Positions 43,601 through 53,879 are shown, numbered from the stretch's first letter. The stretch: DNA of 64,000 bases from Deltaproteobacteria bacterium (GCA_019912665.1 JAIOIE010000008.1:186001-250000), one strand, 5' to 3'. Numbers and translations are program-made. The notes: a model not told the origin generated them from the sequence alone.

Positions 43601-46600
43601 CAGTCCCAGCGGCAACCGAGGTCCAATTGTCATCCGTTCCTATCCGCACTGGGGCGGTCTTGTTGGTGGTGGTTCCATCTCCAAGCTGGCCATATCTATT
43701 GAGTCCCCATGCCAATACGTCTCCGCCAGCGATCGTATAGTTCTGTATCTCAACCTCGCTCTCATTCCCTGCCCCGTCCACGGCAAAGTACTTGAGAGTC
43801 ATGGAAGTACTGACCGGGATAGACATGCCCGCCAGTATGGATTTTGATGAGGTCGTCGGGGTCGAGCCGTCGGTCGTGTAGTATATGGTCGCGGCCTCGT
43901 CGGCAAAAATTGTTACGCTCTGGGCGGAGACATAGGTGCCGCCTGGGACAGAAGCCGTTGCAGTCGGCGGGGTGGTATCGCTGCCGGAGTTTATGGTTAT
44001 TGAGAGGCTCTGGCTGGTAGTGAACGAAGCGGAGTCGGTCAAGTCAACAGTGAATCCGTAGCTCCCGGCGGCTGTCGGAGTGCCGGATATCTCACCCGTT
44101 GATGCGTTCAAGGCAAGTCCTGCCGGGAGGCCGCCGCCCGGGATGCTCCAGGCGTATGGTGCGCTCCCTCCGGTTGCAGTAAGCGTCTGGCCGTAGGACG
44201 AGCCGACCGTCCCGTCGGAAAGCGACCCGGTTGTTATGGCAAGGTCGCTTACGGCTGGGCCAGAGAGAGCGCCCGAAGAAGGCAGACTTACCGGGTTCAA
44301 TCCGTCAGACGCCTCGAAGTAGTAATTGTGGGAGCCGACCGCAAGGCTCGCCGTATATACATACTGCTCGCCATTGGCGTAATTGCCGTCCTGAAGGGCT
44401 GCTTCCGCGCCTGTATCGAAGCTCATCTCATTGCATGAGCCGTCTATGCAGGCCCTTATGTATGAAGGCGCGTTATTGTCCGAATCGGAATAGACCACCT
44501 TGTAAGTGAAGGTTATCGAAGGCGAGCCAGCATTTGGGGCCAGGCCGTCCGTGCCGAAGCCTGCCTCATCTGAGTAAGACAGTGAAGGCGCGTTATTGAC
44601 TCCTATCTGCACAGGTATATTTTTATCTATGCCTGTCCCATCCCCGAGCTGGCCAGATGAGTTACGCCCCCATGCCCAGAGCGTACCGTCGGATTTGAGG
44701 GCTATGCTATGTTGGGCTCCCGCGGCAACTGAGGCCCAGTTGTTGTCGGCACCTATTTGTACAGGGGCATATTTGTTGGTGGTCGTCCCGTCCCCGAGCT
44801 GACCATAGGCATTACGCCCCCATGCCCAAAGCGTGCCGTCTGATTTGAGAGCTATGGTATGAGCGCCTCCCGTGGCGACCGAGGCCCATTTATTGTCCGT
44901 CCCGATTTGCACAGGGGCATACCTGTATATCGTCGTTTCGTCTCCGTCTCCGAGCTGGCCGTAGTTATCGTCTCCCCATGCCCAGAGCGTGCCGTCTGAT
45001 TTAAGCGCTATATTAGAATTGCCTCCAATAGCAACCAAAACCCAATTGTTGTCCGTCCCGATCTGCACTGGCGCGGTTTTATCAATGGTCGTCCCGTCCC
45101 CGAGCTGGCCAGCGAAATTCCGTCCCCATGCCCAGAGCGTGCCGTCTGATTTGAGGGCTATGGCATGCTCGTGCCCCGCGACAACCGAGGCCCAATCGTT
45201 GTCCGTCCCGATTTGCACAGGGGCATACTTATCGGTAGTCGTCCCGTCACCCAACTGGCCAGAATCATTACGCCCCCACGCCCAGAGCGTGCCGTCTGAT
45301 TTAAGCGCAATGGCATGATAGTTTCCCACGGCAACCGAGGCCCAATCGTTGTCCGTCCCGATTTGCACAGGGGCATACTTATTTGTAGTCGTCCCGTCTC
45401 CGAGCTGGCCAAAATCATTACGCCCCCACGCCCAGAGCGTGCCGTCTGATTTGAGAGCTATGGTATGAGCGCCTCCCGCGGCGACCGAGGCCCATTTGTT
45501 GTCCGTCCCGATTTGCACAGGGGGATACTTATCGGTGGTCGTCCCATCCCCGAGCTGGCCGTAGTAATTCCTTCCCCACGCCCAGAGCGTGCCGTCTGCT
45601 TTAAGTGCGCTTGTATGGAAGTATCCCGCGGCAATTGAGGCCCACTCAGTGCCGATATTCGTAATCTCCACGGGGGCATTCCTTTGAGCAGTTGTCCCGT
45701 CTCCGAGCTGGCCGTAGTAATTGTATCCCCATGCCCAGAGCCTGCCGTCGGATTTGAGGGCTATGGTATGATTGTCTCCCGTGGCGACCGAGGCCCAGTT
45801 GTTGTCAGCGCCTATTTGCACAGGGGCATATTTGTTGGTGGTCGTCCCGTCACCGAGCTGGCCATAGAAATTACGTCCCCATGCCCAGAGCGTGCCGTCT
45901 GATTTAAGCGCGCTTGTATGGAAATGTCCTGCGGCGACCGAGGCCCAATTGTTGTCCGTCCCGATTTGCACATGCGCAGTCCTTTGGGTGTCTGTCCCGT
46001 CTCCGAGCAGGCCATATCCATTGTATCCCCACGCCCAGAGCGTGCCGTCTGATTTGAGCGCTATAGTATGGGTGTCTTCCGCCTCGACCGACGCCCAGTT
46101 GTTGTCCGTCCCGATTTGCACAGGCGAGGTTTTGTTGGTGGTCGTCCCGTCTCCGAGCTGGCCATTTCCATTGAGTCCCCATGCCCAGAGCGTGCCGTCT
46201 GATTTTAGGGCTATGGTATGACCGCTTCCCGCGGCAACCGAGGCCCAGTTGTTGCCAGCACCTATTTGTACAGGGGCATACTTATCGGTGGTCGTCCCGT
46301 CACCCAACTGACCGTAATAATTAAGCCCCCACGCCCAGAGTGTGCCGTCGGATTTGAGGGCTATGGTATGATTGTCTCCCGTGGCGACCGAGGCCCAATC
46401 GTTGTCCGTCCCGATCTGCACTGGCGAGGTTTTGTTGATGGTCGTCCCATCCCCGAGCTGGCCTTGTTCATTGTATCCCCACGCCCAGAGCGTGCCGTCG
46501 GACTTGATTGATACTGTGTGATATTGTCCTGCCGACATTACCGCCTTGGCCGCGTCGCCTCTTGCTGCGGCCAGAGAGGGGACGGCGAAGATAAGGCAGG

Positions 46601-46661
46601 CTAAAACAACCAGGGCCGCCTTAAGCCTCAGGATTACAGAATAGAATTTCACTTTTCCCAT
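40617..46661 (-). CDS. giant secreted RCC1-repeat protein with He_PIG, CHB_HEX and CARDB domains
   Basis: A 2014-residue protein with a signal peptide (residues 1-33, [20 protein letters not shown]). Residues about 40-705 hold 13 RCC1/BLIP-II-like repeats with the core [15 protein letters not shown] and [10 protein letters not shown], a beta-propeller pattern. A spacer and a He_PIG-like immunoglobulin domain (about 800-895) and a chitobiase C-terminal-like domain (about 900-985) follow. A second block of about 7 RCC1 repeats (985-1340) and an Ig-like domain come next. Five CARDB repeats (about 116 residues each) fill 1435-2014. It is probably a surface or extracellular binding protein. Two neighbouring repeats are nearly identical, showing recent expansion. 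GGAG seven bases upstream sets the start. Confidence 0.9.
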   Translation of the reverse strand: MGKVKFYSVILRLKAALVVLACLIFAVPSLAAARGDAAKAVMSAGQYHTVSIKSDGTLWAWGYNEQGQLGDGTTINKTSPVQIGTDNDWASVATGDNHTIALKSDGTLWAWGLNYYGQLGDGTTTDKYAPVQIGAGNNWASVAAGSGHTIALKSDGTLWAWGLNGNGQLGDGTTTNKTSPVQIGTDNNWASVEAEDTHTIALKSDGTLWAWGYNGYGLLGDGTDTQRTAHVQIGTDNNWASVAAGHFHTSALKSDGTLWAWGRNFYGQLGDGTTTNKYAPVQIGADNNWASVATGDNHTIALKSDGRLWAWGYNYYGQLGDGTTAQRNAPVEITNIGTEWASIAAGYFHTSALKADGTLWAWGRNYYGQLGDGTTTDKYPPVQIGTDNKWASVAAGGAHTIALKSDGTLWAWGRNDFGQLGDGTTTNKYAPVQIGTDNDWASVAVGNYHAIALKSDGTLWAWGRNDSGQLGDGTTTDKYAPVQIGTDNDWASVVAGHEHAIALKSDGTLWAWGRNFAGQLGDGTTIDKTAPVQIGTDNNWVLVAIGGNSNIALKSDGTLWAWGDDNYGQLGDGDETTIYRYAPVQIGTDNKWASVATGGAHTIALKSDGTLWAWGRNAYGQLGDGTTTNKYAPVQIGADNNWASVAAGAQHSIALKSDGTLWAWGRNSSGQLGDGTGIDKNIPVQIGVNNAPSLSYSDEAGFGTDGLAPNAGSPSITFTYKVVYSDSDNNAPSYIRACIDGSCNEMSFDTGAEAALQDGNYANGEQYVYTASLAVGSHNYYFEASDGLNPVSLPSSGALSGPAVSDLAITTGSLSDGTVGSSYGQTLTATGGSAPYAWSIPGGGLPAGLALNASTGEISGTPTAAGSYGFTVDLTDSASFTTSQSLSITINSGSDTTPPTATASVPGGTYVSAQSVTIFADEAATIYYTTDGSTPTTSSKSILAGMSIPVSTSMTLKYFAVDGAGNESEVEIQNYTIAGGDVLAWGLNRYGQLGDGTTTNKTAPVRIGTDDNWTSVAAGTDHTTALKSDGTLWASGLNAWGQLGDGTTIDRYSPVQIGTDNRWALVAAGVYHTIALKSDGTLWAWGGNEWGQLGDGTITNRLAPVQVGTDSKWISVAAGGIHTIALKSDGTLWAWGNSGFGQLGDGTTTYRTAPVQIGTDNNWAYVAAGGDHTIALKSDGTLWAWGNNGTGQLGDETTTNRTAPVQIGMDNNWASIAAGYYHTIALKSDGTLWAWGNNGTGQLGDETTTNRTAPVQIGMDNNWASIAAGYDHTIALKSDGTLWTWGWNYSGELGDGTTTGRTFPVQVGGLASVVSIAAGVASHSHAITEISADTTAPTASVTINGGAASTGSSNISLILSCSDVSGCSQMRFSNNGTTWSSWESYATSKSWTLVAGEGTKTVYAQFRDAAGNVSSTVSDSIQYSPAIDLIVSALSGPASAANGTGISVSDIVTNQGADVSATSYVRFYLSTDATITTSDLYIGNRAVDALGGGASSGAITSFNIPATVVPGSYYIGAVADATNTNPETDENNNTAATPITITSGIDLIVSALGGPLSAAGGTGISVSETVSNQGSGTSTSSYVRFYLSTDATITTSDLYIGNRAVDALGGGASGSATTALNIPATVTPGSYYIGAVADATNTNPESDENNNIAVTPITVTSGIDLIVSALGGPSSAAIGTGVSVSSTVTNQGSGTSNSSYVRFYLSTDATITTSDVYIGNRSVGGLGGGTSSETTTTLSIPATIAPGSYYIGAVADATNTNPESDENNNTAATPITITSGIDLVISALSGPSSAVTGRGMSVSSSVRNQGSGTSNTSYVRFYLSTDATIATSDVYIGNRSVGGLGGGVTNGATTNLNIPATIAPGSYYIGAVADATNTNPESNEANNTAATPITITSGIDFVVSALSGPSSAVRGTGMSVSSTVTNQGPGTSVKSYVRFYISTDATITKADVYIGYRSVGALGGGASSGATTTLTIPATIAPGSYYIGAVSDATNTNPESNEGNNTAATPITIQ

Positions 46662-46740
46662 GTCATAACTCCTCTAGAATTTCTTTTATTCTTTGCGCGA
46701 GAGCGCGTTTATATGTAAACGAATTTCAACTGCAAATATG

Positions 46741-46920
46741 TCACGCCTTGGGCGGAGAGGTGTTTTTTTTGAGTTTGAGGTTTTCAATGTCTATTTTCAG
46801 GACCCCGAGCAGGCCTTCGATATCGTTGAAATTCCTCTTCTCGCCACCCTCTACCGACTCCACAAGCCCGGCTATCCCTTCCTTGTCGCGCCTGTATATG
46901 CGGACTATAAAGGTATCCAT
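46741..46920 (-). CDS. small conserved protein of unknown function
   Basis: A 59-residue protein beginning MDTFIVRIYRRDKEGIAGLV and containing a GGEKRNFNDIEGLLGVL segment, a fold-like beta-alpha pattern that I recall from small proteins of Deltaproteobacteria, but no named family. The ATG at 46920 follows GGGGTGGAG; a GTG at 46926 is possible. It is the first gene after the direct-repeat promoter and precedes the giant RCC1 gene by 79 nt, so it is probably co-transcribed and controlled by the neighbouring BTAD regulator. Confidence 0.65.
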   Translation of the reverse strand: MDTFIVRIYRRDKEGIAGLVESVEGGEKRNFNDIEGLLGVLKIDIENLKLKKNTSPPKA

Positions 46921-46944
46921 CTCCACCCCATTTTATTTTCATGA

Positions 46945-46983
46945 AAGGTAACACGGGGAAGACTACAGATTGTCTACGGATTG
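46945..46983 (-). promoter_or_regulatory. direct-repeat promoter upstream of small gene and RCC1 gene
   Basis: On the minus strand CAATCCGTAG-A-CAATCTGTAG (46983-46963) forms two copies with an 11-bp period. Twelve bases later comes an extended -10, TG-T-TACCTT (46950-46945). The same layout with identical spacing occurs at 52699-52737. Heptamer-like tandem repeats one helical turn apart next to the -10 are the known SARP/BTAD activator arrangement. Confidence 0.6.
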
Positions 46984-47054
46984 GGAATATTCCTAGTTAC
47001 TTGATTTTTAAGAAGATTTTGCGAGCGATGCAGGCATGGCTTATGCTGGCGTGA

Positions 47055-50000
47055 CTATATCCCATCCTTAAGCGCCTCGGTCCGCGCCGATGGGCTTATG
47101 CCGAGGTGCTTTTCCAGGTTCTCCCTGCACAGGTTGTAGACCTTTACGGCCTCGGCATGCCTGCCGAGGTTTTTATGGCAGGCCATTAGACGCTGATACA
47201 ACTCCTCCATTAGGTTGTCTATCTTAAGCCCCTTTGCATAATACCGCGCGGCCGATTCCCAATCCCCCTGCGCTTCGCCACTTTTACCCATTCTTATTAT
47301 CAGGCGTAAAAACCTGTCCCTCAGGCGCTCGCGGACGGAGATCGACCAGTCATTGCGATCCGCAGGCAGGAAATCGCCCCGGTAGAGCTCTGCCGCCTTT
47401 TCGAACAGGTGGCCCGGACAGCTCTCGTCCTTTGCAATACTCTCAAAGGCCCATATATCCGTCCAGCAATAGGCCGGGTCGAGCGTCACCAGCCCGTCCT
47501 GCAACCGAAGCGCCTTGTCAGTGCCGAGCAGGCGGCGAAGGCGAAGGAGAGTGACCCCGAAGGATTTATGCGCGGCGTCCCCGTCGGCATCGGGCCAGAG
47601 CGCGTCATTCAAAGTATCCTCGCTGACGTCCTTTCCACCTAAAGCGATTATCGCCTTGAGCATATCAAGCGGTTTTTTCTGCACCTTGCCCTGAGACTCG
47701 ACAGGCTTTCCGTCGACGACAATCTCGAATCTGCCGAGCGTATAAACCCTTATGGAGTAAGGCCAGCCGTCAACGGGTCTTTCAGGCACTAGCCCGCGTT
47801 TTGCGATCAATTTCTTGACGTATTCAGTCTCTATCCCGAGTTCCAGCGCCTTTGCAGAGAGGCGGGACATCCTTTCATCTTTCCACCTCGGGATATTCCA
47901 AATGCCGCATTTGGCGGCAATGGCTAACCCCCGCTCCAGCAGGACAGCTCCTTCTTTATCTCTTCCGCGCTCGAATGCGAACCTGGCCCCGTTCAGACTT
48001 CCCCAGCATTCCAAAAGGGGCATTACGCCTCGGCAGAGGTCGAGCGACTTTGCAAGGGCGGCTTCCGCCTCTTCAAAAAGGCCGTCATCGTAATACGTCG
48101 ATGCCAGGCTTAGCAAGGTGATTGACTGCACGAAAGGCCAGCCCATCTTTTCCGCGTTTACCGCCGACCACAGGGCATGGTCCGCCGATCTTTTGAGGTC
48201 GCCATCGTACCAGGCTATCGATGCGGCCTTGTAATGATAAAGCCCTTTATCCCCCCGCCGCGGGCTGTTGATGCGAGACATCCTCTCAAACCATGGATGC
48301 GCAAATGAAGGCTGTCCCAGAGAGAGGGCCCCGTAGATGCCGTTCGCTAGAATGAAGAGGTCGAAAAGGTGGACTCCGCTCTCATCAGCGTTCTTCAATC
48401 CTTCAATAACCGCGCGATGGCAAGAGGACCAGTCGGCCACAATCCACGAGTACATCGATTCCATGAGATACCAATACTGCTTGGATAACGGATCGCATTC
48501 TCTGGACTTCGCCAAAGGCCTCAATTTATCTATCAAGAACCCGCATCGCAGAGTGTTCCCGCCCCACATACAGGCATGAAAAAGCTGACTTCCGAGCGCC
48601 ATCTTAAGTTGTACATTATCGGTCTCCAGCACGGCCCGTTCGACCCTCTCGGTCCAGACGGGCTTATCAGGATGTCCAGGTTGCCGGTTCATGATTGCAA
48701 TCAGCATCCCTGCCGCCACGCGCACTTCGATCTCGGGCGAAGGCATCACAGGATAGGTTTTCAGCAGTTCTTCGAGAACGGCTATCCAGTGGTCGAGAGG
48801 GGCAAAATCCTCCCATTCGTAATTGAATGAATCGACAATGCTCGCCCAGGAGAGGAATATCCCGGCTGCGTCTTGGTCGTCCCTGAACTGCTCGAAAGCC
48901 TTTTCTAAAAAACCTCTGCTCTCGCCGGGAGCAAAGGCCATTTTGCAGATGCCCACCCAATATGTGAGCCAGGGGTCGCTCTCCCTTACCTCCGCGGGAA
49001 GGGCCTCTATCAAGCTGTTGACGGTCGCGCATCTTCCCTGTGACGCAAGGGCAGGCGCATGGGCCAGTATGAGTCGCACTGCGTCAGACCAGGCGCGCGC
49101 GTCAACATATAATCCGCAGGCCTCTTCCAGCTCCCCTCTTTCTTCCAGAAGACCGGCTGTCTGCGTTTGTATCGACGAGACCTCTTTGGCTGAAAATGTC
49201 TCGTTTGCGAGATTCAAAAGAAACTCCCTGAAAAGGGGATGGTACTGGTAGGCTTCGCCCTGCCTTTGCGTGAAGAAGTGCTCGCGGCTGAGTCTCTCTA
49301 ATATTTTTCCGGCAGGCACATTGCTTGTCAGTCTTTCAGCCATATCCGGCGCGACCTTTTGCATGAATGACGTTCTGAGCAACAGGTCCCGGGTCGACCC
49401 TTCCGTTTTGTTGAAAACCTCACTGGCGAAATAATCGAACAGCTCGCCCTGCGTTTTCAATTCCCCGCCCGCATTGAACCCTCCGCGCCTCGCCTCTTCA
49501 ATCATCAGAACGAGACCCGCCGCCCAACCGTCGGTCTTGGTTTGCAGCGACGATAATGCCTCGTCGCTCATGCCGCATGATTCTCCGGCAATCATCTCTT
49601 TTGTTTCTTCAACGGTAAACCGGATGTCGTCCCATCCGACAATACGCATCTTCCTGCCGGCCCTGATGCGCGAAAGCTGTGGCGGCGGTTCTGCCCGGCT
49701 GATGATGACTACGCTTATCCCTTCGGGGATTACCTCCAGGGCCTGCGACATCATCTCATGAAAGGCCTGGCCGGGTGCGTCCTGGTAGTTGTCGAAGACG
49801 ATTACCCCCCCGGTTCCCTTCTTTGACGGGGAAGGACTTCGGGGCAGCAACCTGCCGTACAGGTTTTCAAAATAACGCCTTGTAAATGTCTGGATGCCGA
49901 GCAGGTATTCGGGGGTCAGGAGGGGAAGTGGTTTTTTATTCTTCGGGGCGGATTTTTTTCCGGCAAGCCCCATGTAGTAAAAGAAAGTGGCGAGGTCCCC

Positions 50001-50216
50001 GTCGCCTTCATCGACCTGATACCAGAGGCACGGGAGCTTTCTGGAATCCAACCAACTTGCCGCAAGCGAGGTCTTGCCGGAGCCGGCCGGGGCGCAAACC
50101 CATGTAACAGGCCCCGTCCGGGCCTCGTCAAGAGCGTGAAAAAGCCTTTTCCTTTGGAAAATATTCGAAATAGTCGGACGAGTGATTTTTGTCAGAGATG
50201 GGGATATGGGCATCAT
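47055..50216 (-). CDS. STAND ATPase-TPR-BTAD transcriptional activator (MalT/SARP type)
   Basis: A 1053-residue signal-transduction regulator. CAPAGSGKTSLAASWLD (near residue 45) is the P-loop, GVIVFDNYQDA is the Walker B region and LVLMIEEARRG follows in a MalT-like NOD unit. Residues about 360-800 form helical TPR-like repeats. The C-terminal 230 residues contain an OmpR-like winged helix (RVYTLGRFEIVVDG, LDMLKAIIALGG) and a BTAD bundle (ELYRGDFLPADRNDW, HLGISPSARTEAL). It probably activates the flanking surface-protein genes after sensing a ligand. The ATG at 50216 is chosen over a TTG at 50231. No direct-repeat site was found upstream of it. Confidence 0.88.
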   Translation of the reverse strand: MMPISPSLTKITRPTISNIFQRKRLFHALDEARTGPVTWVCAPAGSGKTSLAASWLDSRKLPCLWYQVDEGDGDLATFFYYMGLAGKKSAPKNKKPLPLLTPEYLLGIQTFTRRYFENLYGRLLPRSPSPSKKGTGGVIVFDNYQDAPGQAFHEMMSQALEVIPEGISVVIISRAEPPPQLSRIRAGRKMRIVGWDDIRFTVEETKEMIAGESCGMSDEALSSLQTKTDGWAAGLVLMIEEARRGGFNAGGELKTQGELFDYFASEVFNKTEGSTRDLLLRTSFMQKVAPDMAERLTSNVPAGKILERLSREHFFTQRQGEAYQYHPLFREFLLNLANETFSAKEVSSIQTQTAGLLEERGELEEACGLYVDARAWSDAVRLILAHAPALASQGRCATVNSLIEALPAEVRESDPWLTYWVGICKMAFAPGESRGFLEKAFEQFRDDQDAAGIFLSWASIVDSFNYEWEDFAPLDHWIAVLEELLKTYPVMPSPEIEVRVAAGMLIAIMNRQPGHPDKPVWTERVERAVLETDNVQLKMALGSQLFHACMWGGNTLRCGFLIDKLRPLAKSRECDPLSKQYWYLMESMYSWIVADWSSCHRAVIEGLKNADESGVHLFDLFILANGIYGALSLGQPSFAHPWFERMSRINSPRRGDKGLYHYKAASIAWYDGDLKRSADHALWSAVNAEKMGWPFVQSITLLSLASTYYDDGLFEEAEAALAKSLDLCRGVMPLLECWGSLNGARFAFERGRDKEGAVLLERGLAIAAKCGIWNIPRWKDERMSRLSAKALELGIETEYVKKLIAKRGLVPERPVDGWPYSIRVYTLGRFEIVVDGKPVESQGKVQKKPLDMLKAIIALGGKDVSEDTLNDALWPDADGDAAHKSFGVTLLRLRRLLGTDKALRLQDGLVTLDPAYCWTDIWAFESIAKDESCPGHLFEKAAELYRGDFLPADRNDWSISVRERLRDRFLRLIIRMGKSGEAQGDWESAARYYAKGLKIDNLMEELYQRLMACHKNLGRHAEAVKVYNLCRENLEKHLGISPSARTEALKDGI

Positions 50217-50339
50217 GAAGCTTCTTGTCAAATTTATAAAAATTCATTTTTTATACTATTTTAAGTGACAAATTGCAATCACATTTAATGCAGACTTTAT
50301 TTAAATACATACAGAGAAAACGGCACTGCCTTAAAGATA

Positions 50340-50367
50340 AAGCCCATGAACGAAAGTCCATGGGCTT
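50340..50367 (-). terminator. weak terminator-like hairpin after the lipoprotein gene
   Basis: AAGCCCATG and CATGGGCTT form a 9-bp stem with a 10-nt loop, followed on the minus strand by TTATCTTTAAG, a poor T tract. The 50217-50580 gap has no gene that I can support. Confidence 0.45.
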
Positions 50368-50580
50368 AAATACTGCTTTCTTCCAATTTTTCTTTTGTTT
50401 CCGGTTCAATACCCTTTGCCGAACCTCTTTCTCGCAAGGACCAGCCCGGCCTGAACCGAGGAGGAACAGAGTGCCGGGTTCGGAACCCGAGCCCCCTATG
50501 TTGCCAATATCAACTGCTCTCGCTTTATGGTTCTGCATAAACGGGAGGCAACACCTGATAATTTGTAGCTTACATGGGAA

Positions 50581-52539
50581 CTATTGTGCAGAAGGTCTAT
50601 GTGTACACAATCCAAACGGTCCATAAGTCCAGTCTTCTGCTCCCCAGCATAGCATTGCGGTCCCATCAGCGTAAGTTGTCACCTGACCTGAAACTGTTAA
50701 AAAACTTAAATTTCCTGAGTTTGAAAGTGTTCCGCTACCGGTTATTATTCCATGGTTTGGATTTGAAGGTGATAATGTGATATTACCTGTCCAGCTAAAT
50801 AAAAAAACTACACTGTTAGTAATACTGTAGTACCCTGAATATACCCCTGATACAGAATCACCAGAAACCGTATCGCTCTCCGTGTATATCCAGCTTTCTC
50901 CTGATGGCGCAGTATTGGCTTCACCACCAGCATAGGTGCCTTCAAATGTGTTAGTTTTTTTTGACATTTCATTTGACTCGTTACTCTCAATGCCTGTTGA
51001 ATCCAACGATGTCACAACGAAGTAATAAGTTGTTCCTCTACTAAGGCCCATTACAGTGTACGACGTGCCGGTTGCTTCCGCTGTACCCATGTAATTGGTT
51101 TTGCTTACGCCAGTGCTTGTAAGCCAGTAGACCTTGTATCCAGTCGCACCCTGGACCGGGTTCCAGTTTAAGGCAACCTGTTCTACTCCAGATGTAGCCT
51201 CCAACCCGGTAAGCGCACTTATCTTGGACAGGGTCGCCGACACTGTCGTTGAAACCTCCTCAATCCCATCATACAGAACGAAGGAGAACGGGACATCTTG
51301 ATCGCTTGAAGGATCCTGCAGGAACTCAAACGTAAGCTCGATCTTGTCTCCAAGCGCCCTTGATGATCCCCTTATATTGCTGCTAGATATGCTTTGTATT
51401 GCATAATCCGCCGGATCGGCCACCTCGGTGAGAGTGTTTTCCGCATCCACCCCCATTATCTGGTCGACCCAGGCCTGAGGCAGCAAGGATATTACAGGAG
51501 TGATTACTGATTTCAAAGTCTCCACCGCGCTCTTTAACTGTGCATTCCGTATCGAATATGTCGACATGATCTGAAAGGTCATGGGAACGCCAGAATCAAA
51601 CGACGGATTGGAGGTGGAAACACCGGCCGCAACTGTTTTCATGCTTACGAGGACAATACCTGGCCCTGTCGAAAGGTTTTTGGATTCCAATATATCATCG
51701 AAAAGTTTTCCAACACACTTGGTAAGCGCGTGCTCTTCATCTGCGAGAGTTTTCACAAGGCTGTCCAGCAATAAGCCGACAGCAATGCCCGCCGCGATTG
51801 CGCCGAGTATAGGCATTGTCTGACCTGCAATAATTGCGACTGCGGCAGCGCCTACCAATGCTTTGGTCCTCAGGACGCTCCCTACGAACTGAATGGTTCC
51901 ATTGAGACAGTCCGACTCGCTGAATGCCTTTAAGGAGGCCGCGGTCATGGCATTGCCGGCCATAATATTCGCATTCAGGAAGTTCGCGAGCCATAATTTC
52001 TCTTCCTGACTCAACGAATCCATATTTGCTGATTGCGCCGCAAGATTGTCCCTGACCTCTATGAGCTTTGAAAGAATCTCTTCCGAACCGGCCACACCGG
52101 TCAGGCTGTTTATCTGTTCATCGAGAGAACCAGCAACGCTGGTTACAAGATCGTTAATATAGGCTTCAGGGTCTTCGATTGATGGAAGAGAGCCTACCGT
52201 TAACGGGAGGCTATATGCCTCGCCTTCAATATCGATATCAATGGTATGCGCGCCGGGGCTCAATTCAGGAAGGAGAAAGGCCAACGTATCCCCGGAAATT
52301 CGATAAATAGTGATTGGGTTCCCATCCAGAGTTCCCTGATAACTATCCGAAGAGAGCGTCAGGTTGGAAGATTTGACACTGGCGACCTGATACGGCACAA
52401 ATGAGCTCCCTTCTTCAAAATAGAGGGGCTCGTTATTATTCGAGCTGCCTAAATTCCCTCCCCCGCCTCCTCCACAACCAGTAACAAAAATAAAAACGGC
52501 TAAGAACGCATAGATGAATACGGTTTTCAAGCGCTGCAT
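50581..52539 (-). CDS. lipoprotein with C-terminal fibronectin type III domain
   Basis: A 652-residue surface or periplasmic lipoprotein. FLAVFIFVTGCGGGGGG is a signal peptide with lipobox VTGC (Cys22), followed by a glycine/asparagine-rich linker. The middle (residues about 80-400) contains a hydrophobic alanine/glycine-rich helix pair (about 215-255) of unknown role. A fibronectin type III domain lies near residues 430-520 (ALNWNPVQGATGYKVYWLTS). The last 110 residues form beta-rich unrecognised sequence. The ATG at 52539 has GAGGTG nine bases upstream. It is AT-richer than the neighbouring metabolic genes. Function unknown. Confidence 0.85.
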   Translation of the reverse strand: MQRLKTVFIYAFLAVFIFVTGCGGGGGGNLGSSNNNEPLYFEEGSSFVPYQVASVKSSNLTLSSDSYQGTLDGNPITIYRISGDTLAFLLPELSPGAHTIDIDIEGEAYSLPLTVGSLPSIEDPEAYINDLVTSVAGSLDEQINSLTGVAGSEEILSKLIEVRDNLAAQSANMDSLSQEEKLWLANFLNANIMAGNAMTAASLKAFSESDCLNGTIQFVGSVLRTKALVGAAAVAIIAGQTMPILGAIAAGIAVGLLLDSLVKTLADEEHALTKCVGKLFDDILESKNLSTGPGIVLVSMKTVAAGVSTSNPSFDSGVPMTFQIMSTYSIRNAQLKSAVETLKSVITPVISLLPQAWVDQIMGVDAENTLTEVADPADYAIQSISSSNIRGSSRALGDKIELTFEFLQDPSSDQDVPFSFVLYDGIEEVSTTVSATLSKISALTGLEATSGVEQVALNWNPVQGATGYKVYWLTSTGVSKTNYMGTAEATGTSYTVMGLSRGTTYYFVVTSLDSTGIESNESNEMSKKTNTFEGTYAGGEANTAPSGESWIYTESDTVSGDSVSGVYSGYYSITNSVVFLFSWTGNITLSPSNPNHGIITGSGTLSNSGNLSFLTVSGQVTTYADGTAMLCWGAEDWTYGPFGLCTHRPSAQ

Positions 52540-52698
52540 GTTTTCTAACACCTCAATTTTAATAATTTTTCTAAAACTTATTAAGCATTTGCATTTTCGT
52601 GCTAGTCGCCTTTGGGGCGATAAAATCTCCCTTAAACCACCTGCGACAGCGTCCGGCTAAAAAGTGGCGTCTAATTCCACCCAATTTTTCTTTCAAGA

Positions 52699-52737
52699 AA
52701 AATAGCACGAGTTGAACTACAGATTGACTACAGATTG
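52699..52737 (-). promoter_or_regulatory. direct-repeat promoter upstream of the lipoprotein gene
   Basis: On the minus strand CAATCTGTAG-T-CAATCTGTAG (52737-52717), then 12 bases, then the extended -10 TG-C-TATTTT (52704-52699). A homologous block continues to 52830 and ends with CCGAGGCGG, matching the 3' end of the BTAD regulator gene. This suggests a relic of a lost second regulator. No intact gene is evident in 52540-53129 otherwise. Confidence 0.6.
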
Positions 52738-53023
52738 ATTTTTTTCGAACCTGCTGAATTTTCAGGAGGATTTCGGAAAAGGCACAGACATGTTTTATAC
52801 TGTGCTGGGCTATATCAGCCGCCTCGGCCCGATTCAGGTGAATTCGTCGATTAGGTTTGTTGAAGTCGGGGACTAATTTCGACCCGGGCATCGGGCATCT
52901 TCCCCCGCACGCGAGGGTCCCGGTATAGCAACATTATTCCGGATCTGCCTTAAGAGGCATTAAAGTCGGAAAGTACGGAATATACCAAATAGGTTTACGG
53001 CCTTGATAAAAAAAAGGCGCAGG

Positions 53024-53051
53024 TTGACAAACCGCGTTTTTGGATTATGGT
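53024..53051 (+). promoter_or_regulatory. candidate promoter of the glycan cluster
   Basis: TTGACA (53024-53029), 16 nt and TATGGT (53046-53051), about 80 nt before the first methyltransferase gene. The -35 is exact and the -10 is weak. Confidence 0.5.
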
Positions 53052-53129
53052 CTTTTTACAAAAATAATGATGTCCGTTGACGGGCCACGCCCAGCATTAT
53101 TTCGGGCCAGGCCGGGCCAAAAGCTCAAT

Positions 53130-53879
53130 ATGGAAAAGACTACCCTGCACGAGGGGTTTTGCATCTCGATCAATGCAATGAAGCCGCTCCGGCGGTATAT
53201 GCACCGGACCTTCGAGAGGGCCGTCGAGCAAAACCTGGCCAATATCCTGGGCCTCATAGAGCGCGATCCAAATGCCGTTCTCCTTGACTGCGGCTGCGAC
53301 GACGGGGCCCTCACCAGGAGATTTGCCGCGAAGGCTGAGACGACAAAGGTCCACGGCATAGAAATAAATCCGGCCGGAATCGCAGGCGCCGCCGGCAACG
53401 GCATTAATGCCGAGCCCGCTGACCTGAACGGCAGACTTCCTTTCGATGATGGCAGCTTCGATGTGGTCTCCGCAAACCAGATCATAGAGCACCTCCATAA
53501 TACTGAGATGTTCCTTGACGAGATTTACAGGGTGCTAAAAAAAGGCGGATACGCGCTCATATCCACGGAAAACCTCGCGAGCTGGCACAACATCGCCGCC
53601 CTGTTAATGGGTTGGCAGCCTTTCTCATTGACGAACGTGAGCGCCAGATACCTCGGCATCGGGAACCCGCTCGCGCTCCACAGGGGTAAATCAATCTCGC
53701 ATGAGGCGTGGCAGCACCTGAGGGTCTTTAGCTTTCGCGGGCTCAAGGAGCTTTTCGAGCTAAAGGGCTTCAGGGTGGAGAAACTACTGGGCGCGGGATA
53801 CTTCCCGCTTCCGGGTTTTTTCGCCGCAGTCGATCCCAGGCATGCCGCTTTCCTTACGGCCAAGATAAGGAAGGCGTAA
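53130..53879 (+). CDS. class I SAM-dependent methyltransferase
   Basis: A 249-residue Rossmann-fold methyltransferase. AVLLDCGCDDGALTRRFAA is motif I (SAM binding), FDDGSFDVVSANQIIEHLHN is motif III/IV and RVLKKGGYALISTENLASWH is post-motif. The C-terminal half is richer in aromatics. I chose ATG 53130 because the promoter-like sequence lies before it; 53178 is possible. It opens the surface-glycan cluster and probably methylates a sugar or lipid-linked glycan; the target is unknown. Confidence 0.85.
   Translation: MEKTTLHEGFCISINAMKPLRRYMHRTFERAVEQNLANILGLIERDPNAVLLDCGCDDGALTRRFAAKAETTKVHGIEINPAGIAGAAGNGINAEPADLNGRLPFDDGSFDVVSANQIIEHLHNTEMFLDEIYRVLKKGGYALISTENLASWHNIAALLMGWQPFSLTNVSARYLGIGNPLALHRGKSISHEAWQHLRVFSFRGLKELFELKGFRVEKLLGAGYFPLPGFFAAVDPRHAAFLTAKIRKA

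Noticed and set aside
42780-43720. Regular repeats that could suggest a CRISPR array
   Set aside because: They are in-frame RCC1 coding repeats with about 153-bp spacing and variable coding positions, with no short identical repeat-spacer pattern.
52571-52891. Minus-strand frame of 106 codons next to the lipoprotein
   Set aside because: No homology, and it overlaps the direct-repeat promoter block. It looks like a regulator relic plus leader.
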